From: Caldatribacterium sp964426875
GTDB lineage: Bacteria; Atribacterota; Atribacteria; Atribacterales; Caldatribacteriaceae
DNA: 64,000 nt
Assembly (NCBI GenBank): GCA_964426875.1
Contig: CAYRSB010000006.1
Coordinates: 1 to 64,000 of the forward strand
Reading direction: 5' to 3'
In this document: in pieces, positions 61,464-64,000 of the stretch
Numbering within the stretch: the first letter of the stretch is position 1
Layout: every line of letters begins with the position of its first letter
Position numbers and translations under genes: made by a program
The notes under the pieces: model-generated
What the model was told of the DNA's origin: nothing
Database searches by the model: none
The model's input: the letters and a program-made list of their open reading frames with translations, nothing else

Positions 61464-62759
61464 CTATACGACGAGGTGTTCAAACCGCTTTCGGAAAGCC
61501 TCCACATCCATGTTGGCAGCTTTCGCCATGGCAGCAACCAGCTCCGGATTCTCGAAGTCCTCTTTTTCCAGGCGAACCATGTAGGAGCGGGCCACCTGAT
61601 AGGCATAGGAATTCACGTCCACGGTGCGAACTCGAGTACGGCCGGTCTTGGGGTCCATGATTTCGTCGAAGGGGATAGGATTGAGTTTGCCATCGAGGAT
61701 GCTGATCATGGCTCCCTTTTCCTTCATCTCCTGACTGTAATCACCACTCAGAAGGTAGTGCACCGCTCCGTACCCGAGGTCCCAGGTGTACTCGATGTCA
61801 AAGGGAATCGGAGGAGCACAGCGCAATTCATACCCCACATCCTTGGTGATAATGGTAATCTTCTTGCCCCGCTCTGCAAATCTCCGGGTGATCTCATTTT
61901 TCAGAAGCTCCCCAAGGGGAACCTCGGCAAGATGCACATGCCCGTGCGGGTCGCGAGGAAGGGCTTTGCCAAGGATTTGCTCTATCTCCTCCACATCGCC
62001 GAATTTCAGGGCAATTCCCTCCGCAACAACCGCAATACCGTCATCCCTGCCCAGGGCTTTCCGCTTGATCATGGCTGCTTCGATGACGTCACAGACATCT
62101 TCCACCCGGATTTTCTGATCGCCGAATTCCTCGGGAATAATAGTCAGGGCCGCTCCCGCTGCCTTCCCTGTTCCCAGGGCCAGATGCCCGGCATAACGAC
62201 CCATAATGACCACGAAATACCAGCGTCCAGTAGTTTTAGAGTCCTCCATGAGGTTTCTCAGGATGCCCGTGGCCACTTCGCGAGCCGTCTGGAAGCCGAA
62301 GGTAGGCATACCGCCAGGGAGAGGAAGGTCGTTGTCGATGGTCTTAGGCACATGGGCCACATAAAGAGTACCCTGCATCGCCCGGGCCACGATGCTCGCG
62401 CTGAAGGCAGTATCATCTCCACCGATGGTGACGAGGTATCCCACGTTGAGTTTCTCCATCACGTTCTTGACACTCTGCACTTTGGCCTCATCTATGGTTC
62501 CACCCTTGACCAGGCTGTCTCGAGCGGTACGAAGAATCGACCCACCCTCAAGGTGAATCTGAGCAACACAGGAAGCCTCAAGGGGGACAGCATGTACCGA
62601 GGGGTCGAAAGAGGAGCTCGAGATCCACCGAAATCCGTCGTAAATACCGACGACCTCAAGTCCTCTCCGGATGGCTGCAAGAGTTACCGAGCCGATGACG
62701 CCATTGATGCCAGGTGCAGGACCTCCTCCCACGAGAATGGCCAGACGCTTCTGGTTCAT
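61464..62759 (-). CDS. pfp: 6-phosphofructokinase, pyrophosphate-dependent type
   Basis: 431 residues. Phosphorylates fructose 6-phosphate. The active-site motif reads GGDDTA, and the catalytic loop reads PKTIDND. Asp in place of Gly after GGD and Lys in place of Gly in PGTIDND are the accepted marks of PPi-dependent enzymes. PTFGFQTARE, MGRYAGHLAL and the AEG substrate motif are intact. Monocistronic between its own promoter and a terminator. Confidence 0.88.
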   Translation of the reverse strand: MNQKRLAILVGGGPAPGINGVIGSVTLAAIRRGLEVVGIYDGFRWISSSSFDPSVHAVPLEASCVAQIHLEGGSILRTARDSLVKGGTIDEAKVQSVKNVMEKLNVGYLVTIGGDDTAFSASIVARAMQGTLYVAHVPKTIDNDLPLPGGMPTFGFQTAREVATGILRNLMEDSKTTGRWYFVVIMGRYAGHLALGTGKAAGAALTIIPEEFGDQKIRVEDVCDVIEAAMIKRKALGRDDGIAVVAEGIALKFGDVEEIEQILGKALPRDPHGHVHLAEVPLGELLKNEITRRFAERGKKITIITKDVGYELRCAPPIPFDIEYTWDLGYGAVHYLLSGDYSQEMKEKGAMISILDGKLNPIPFDEIMDPKTGRTRVRTVDVNSYAYQVARSYMVRLEKEDFENPELVAAMAKAANMDVEAFRKRFEHLVV

Positions 62760-62797
62760 CCCACATCCTCCCTTTTCCTCACAAAATACCTCAGAGA

Positions 62798-62826
62798 AAG
62801 ATAACAGAAAAACCCAGAGTGGTCAA
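62798..62826 (-). promoter_or_regulatory. Promoter for the phosphofructokinase gene
   Basis: TTGACC (62821-62826), 17 bases, TATCTT (62798-62803) on the minus strand, about 40 bases before the ATG. Confidence 0.65.
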
Positions 62827-62891
62827 CGTCCCGCACAAGAAGAAAAACAAGGTGGTTTACCGCTGCTCCTCGCCGAGGGACACAAAAACGG

Positions 62892-62920
62892 TTGACCTTC
62901 CCGGAGAGCTGTTGTATAAT
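62892..62920 (+). promoter_or_regulatory. Promoter for tRNA-Val
   Basis: TTGACC (62892-62897), 17 bases, TATAAT (62915-62920) on the plus strand, 11 bases before the tRNA 5' end, so transcription would begin about four bases before the mature tRNA. Confidence 0.85.
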
Positions 62921-62931
62921 CCTTCCGGGTT

Positions 62932-63006
62932 GCGCGGTTAACTCAGCGGAAGAGTGCCATCCTCACACGGTGGAAGTCGCTGGTTCGAATCCAGCACCGC
63001 GCACCA
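62932..63006 (+). tRNA. tRNA-Val (anticodon CAC)
   Basis: The acceptor stem GCGCGGT pairs with ACCGCGC. The anticodon loop is CTCACAC in a CCATC/GGTGG stem (one T-G pair), the T-loop is TTCGAAT, and the 3' CCA is encoded. Decodes GTG valine codons. Confidence 0.93.
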
Positions 63007-63014
63007 TTTCTATT

Positions 63015-63194
63015 TCAGGGACTTTCTCGCTTCTCCTTTTCCAGTCGCTCAATTTCGGCATCGATGAAAGCCCGCACCGCCTTAAGCATTTCCACCCGTG
63101 CCCGGGAAAGGTGCTGTCGTGCCTCCTCGCTCAAAAAGGGGCTGAGAACCTTGCTGAGCGGACCAAAGAGGAACTCCTCCAGAATGTCCTTCAT
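63015..63194 (-). CDS. Small conserved-looking hypothetical protein
   Basis: 59 residues, charged and helical (MKDILEEFLFGPLSKVLSPF, then a long amphipathic helix ending IERLEKEKRESP). The ATG at 63194 follows AGGAAGAGAG. It lies 24 bases after the flavodoxin-like gene and is probably co-transcribed. No family recognised; the size and helix pattern suggest a membrane-peripheral or protein-binding peptide. Confidence 0.6.
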   Translation of the reverse strand: MKDILEEFLFGPLSKVLSPFLSEEARQHLSRARVEMLKAVRAFIDAEIERLEKEKRESP

Positions 63195-63218
63195 GGTCTC
63201 TCTTCCTCTCTCCACTCT

Positions 63219-63632
63219 TCATCCCCCCTTCACATGCCGGGCAATGAGACCCTGAGCTTCTTTCTCGCCTCGCACCGCCTCAAAATCCACCACAAAGGCT
63301 CCCACCTTCTCCATCTGGGCCATAAGTCTCTTCAGGGCCTTATCCGTTCCAAAAAGGGAAGGACACACGTAGGCCACGGAGCGTTTTCCTTCCATACCCA
63401 GAGCACTGCTTAAGAAATTGGCTACCTCTCTGGAAATCTGCCCACCGAAGGTGCTCGCCACCTGGGAACCCACGAGAACAAGATCAAAGGGACGGAAGTT
63501 CACCGGAGAGGTGGTGTTCTCGACCTCGATGGATTTCACCGAGCACCCTGCCTTCTCGCAGAGCTCCATCATGTACTTCGTGACCGCCACAAGCCTTCTA
63601 TCCTTCGCCGTATACACGAAGGCAACCCGCAA
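63219..63632 (-). CDS. Flavodoxin-like fold protein
   Basis: 137 residues. Alternating strands and helices with VAFVYTAKDRRLVAVTKYM at the FMN-phosphate position, LVLVGSQVASTFGGQISREV at the second loop and VAYVCPSLFGTDKALKRL at the third. The pattern suits a flavodoxin-like domain of unknown partner. The usual T-x-T-G-x-T loop is replaced by TAKDRR, so FMN binding is uncertain. Confidence 0.6.
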   Translation of the reverse strand: MRVAFVYTAKDRRLVAVTKYMMELCEKAGCSVKSIEVENTTSPVNFRPFDLVLVGSQVASTFGGQISREVANFLSSALGMEGKRSVAYVCPSLFGTDKALKRLMAQMEKVGAFVVDFEAVRGEKEAQGLIARHVKGG

Positions 63633-63640
63633 GGATTACT

Positions 63641-64000
63641 TCACCTCACTTTGGTGTTATCATAGCACACCCTTCGGGAATAGACCACCGTCACCCAAAA
63701 AGCCTCCTCATGCACTTCAAGAAGAGAGAGTCCGCACAGGATCGCTCGCTCAGAAAGAGGAGGAAAATCCTTACTTTCAATTCCCGAGAGGATGAGATAT
63801 CCTCCCTCTTCAAGCAAGCCGACAAGGTCTTCAAGGTGCGTAAGGTGGAAGTACGCGCTCACGTTGGCCACGATGCAGTCAAAGCGCTCCCGGATTGCAC
63901 CGATGTGGCCAAGGAGAAGGTGCACCTCCCCAAGGGGAACGCCGTTCAAGGAGGCGTTACGCCGAAATTCCTCAATGGCTAAGGGATCGTAGTCTACAGC
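63641..64000 (-). CDS. prmA: Ribosomal protein L11 methyltransferase, C-terminal part
   Basis: The gene runs off the window end; about 119 codons are visible. The stretch AVDYDPLAIEEFRRNASLNGV is the SAM-binding motif II region, IVANVSAYFHLTHLEDLVGLL corresponds to the ANL active-site segment, and EEGGYLILSGIE completes the PrmA pattern. It trimethylates ribosomal protein L11. In place of the usual NPPY-like turn it reads NVSA, within family variation. Confidence 0.78.
   Translation of the reverse strand, partial: AVDYDPLAIEEFRRNASLNGVPLGEVHLLLGHIGAIRERFDCIVANVSAYFHLTHLEDLVGLLEEGGYLILSGIESKDFPPLSERAILCGLSLLEVHEEAFWVTVVYSRRVCYDNTKVR

Noticed and set aside
1..64000. CRISPR arrays, rRNA genes, prophage or intact insertion sequences
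   Set aside because: No regularly spaced short repeats, no rRNA-like stretches and no intact transposase or phage genes were seen on either strand.

Overview
The window is a bacterial chromosome segment. Most genes lie on the minus strand, packed into tightly spaced operons with AGGAGG-type ribosome binding sites. GTG and TTG starts are common, and many promoters match the sigma-70 consensus almost exactly (TTGACA, about 17 bp, TATAAT). The organism looks thermophilic and saccharolytic. Supporting evidence is a Thermotoga-type inositol pathway, a PPi-type phosphofructokinase, Hsp20, SpeD, SurE and Pcm, and RNA polymerase subunits with large insertions. The mixture of Firmicutes-like gene order (rpoB-rpoC-L7Ae-rpsL-rpsG-fusA-tuf; comEC-holA-rpsT) and Thermotoga-like catabolic genes would suit an Atribacterota/OP9-like lineage. 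That assignment is an inference from gene content, not something the sequence states.

Layout. 1-12.2 kb: transcription/translation core (tuf start, fusA, rpsG, rpsL, an L7Ae-type protein, rpoC, rpoB), with one promoter before rpoB and a second built into the end of rpoC. 12.2-19 kb: housekeeping genes (Memo-family protein, NHL-repeat membrane protein, PlsC, tRNA-Pro, Hsp20, FtcD, isochorismatase) and a plus-strand sodium symporter with a small membrane partner. 19-28.2 kb: a ten-gene minus-strand operon running rlmN, aroF, tyrA (frameshifted at nine Ts), aroC, an aminosugar-type aminotransferase and dehydrogenase, a COG2509 flavoprotein, surE, acyP, pcm. 28.3-29.5 kb: DksA/TraR protein, then speD preceded by a structured leader with a small upstream ORF and two terminator-like hairpins.

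29.5-46.4 kb is catabolic. A GH4 glycosidase with a MalEFG-type transporter sits between two identical 481-bp direct repeats (29478-29958 and 35391-35871). The repeats carry the 3' end of a short-chain dehydrogenase gene plus a strong promoter, and the left copy has produced a chimeric dehydrogenase gene. Next comes what appears to be a complete upper pathway for myo-inositol of the Thermotoga maritima type: RbsABC-type transporter, IolG, IolM, IolN, IolO, UxaE, a fructuronate-reductase-like SDR and a LacI regulator. It would carry inositol to mannonate. 46.4-54.4 kb is a second sugar operon (MalEFG-type transporter, two uroporphyrinogen-decarboxylase-family proteins, GH38 alpha-mannosidase).

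54.4-58 kb is a decay zone: a broken unknown gene, a HepT-MntA toxin-antitoxin pair, and a degenerate SDR, an intact hydroxypyruvate-isomerase-like gene and a broken iolG, followed by a likely transposase remnant. 58-64 kb returns to housekeeping genes (rpsT, holA, comEC, pfk, tRNA-Val, a flavodoxin-like protein, the end of prmA). No CRISPR array, rRNA gene or intact insertion sequence was seen.
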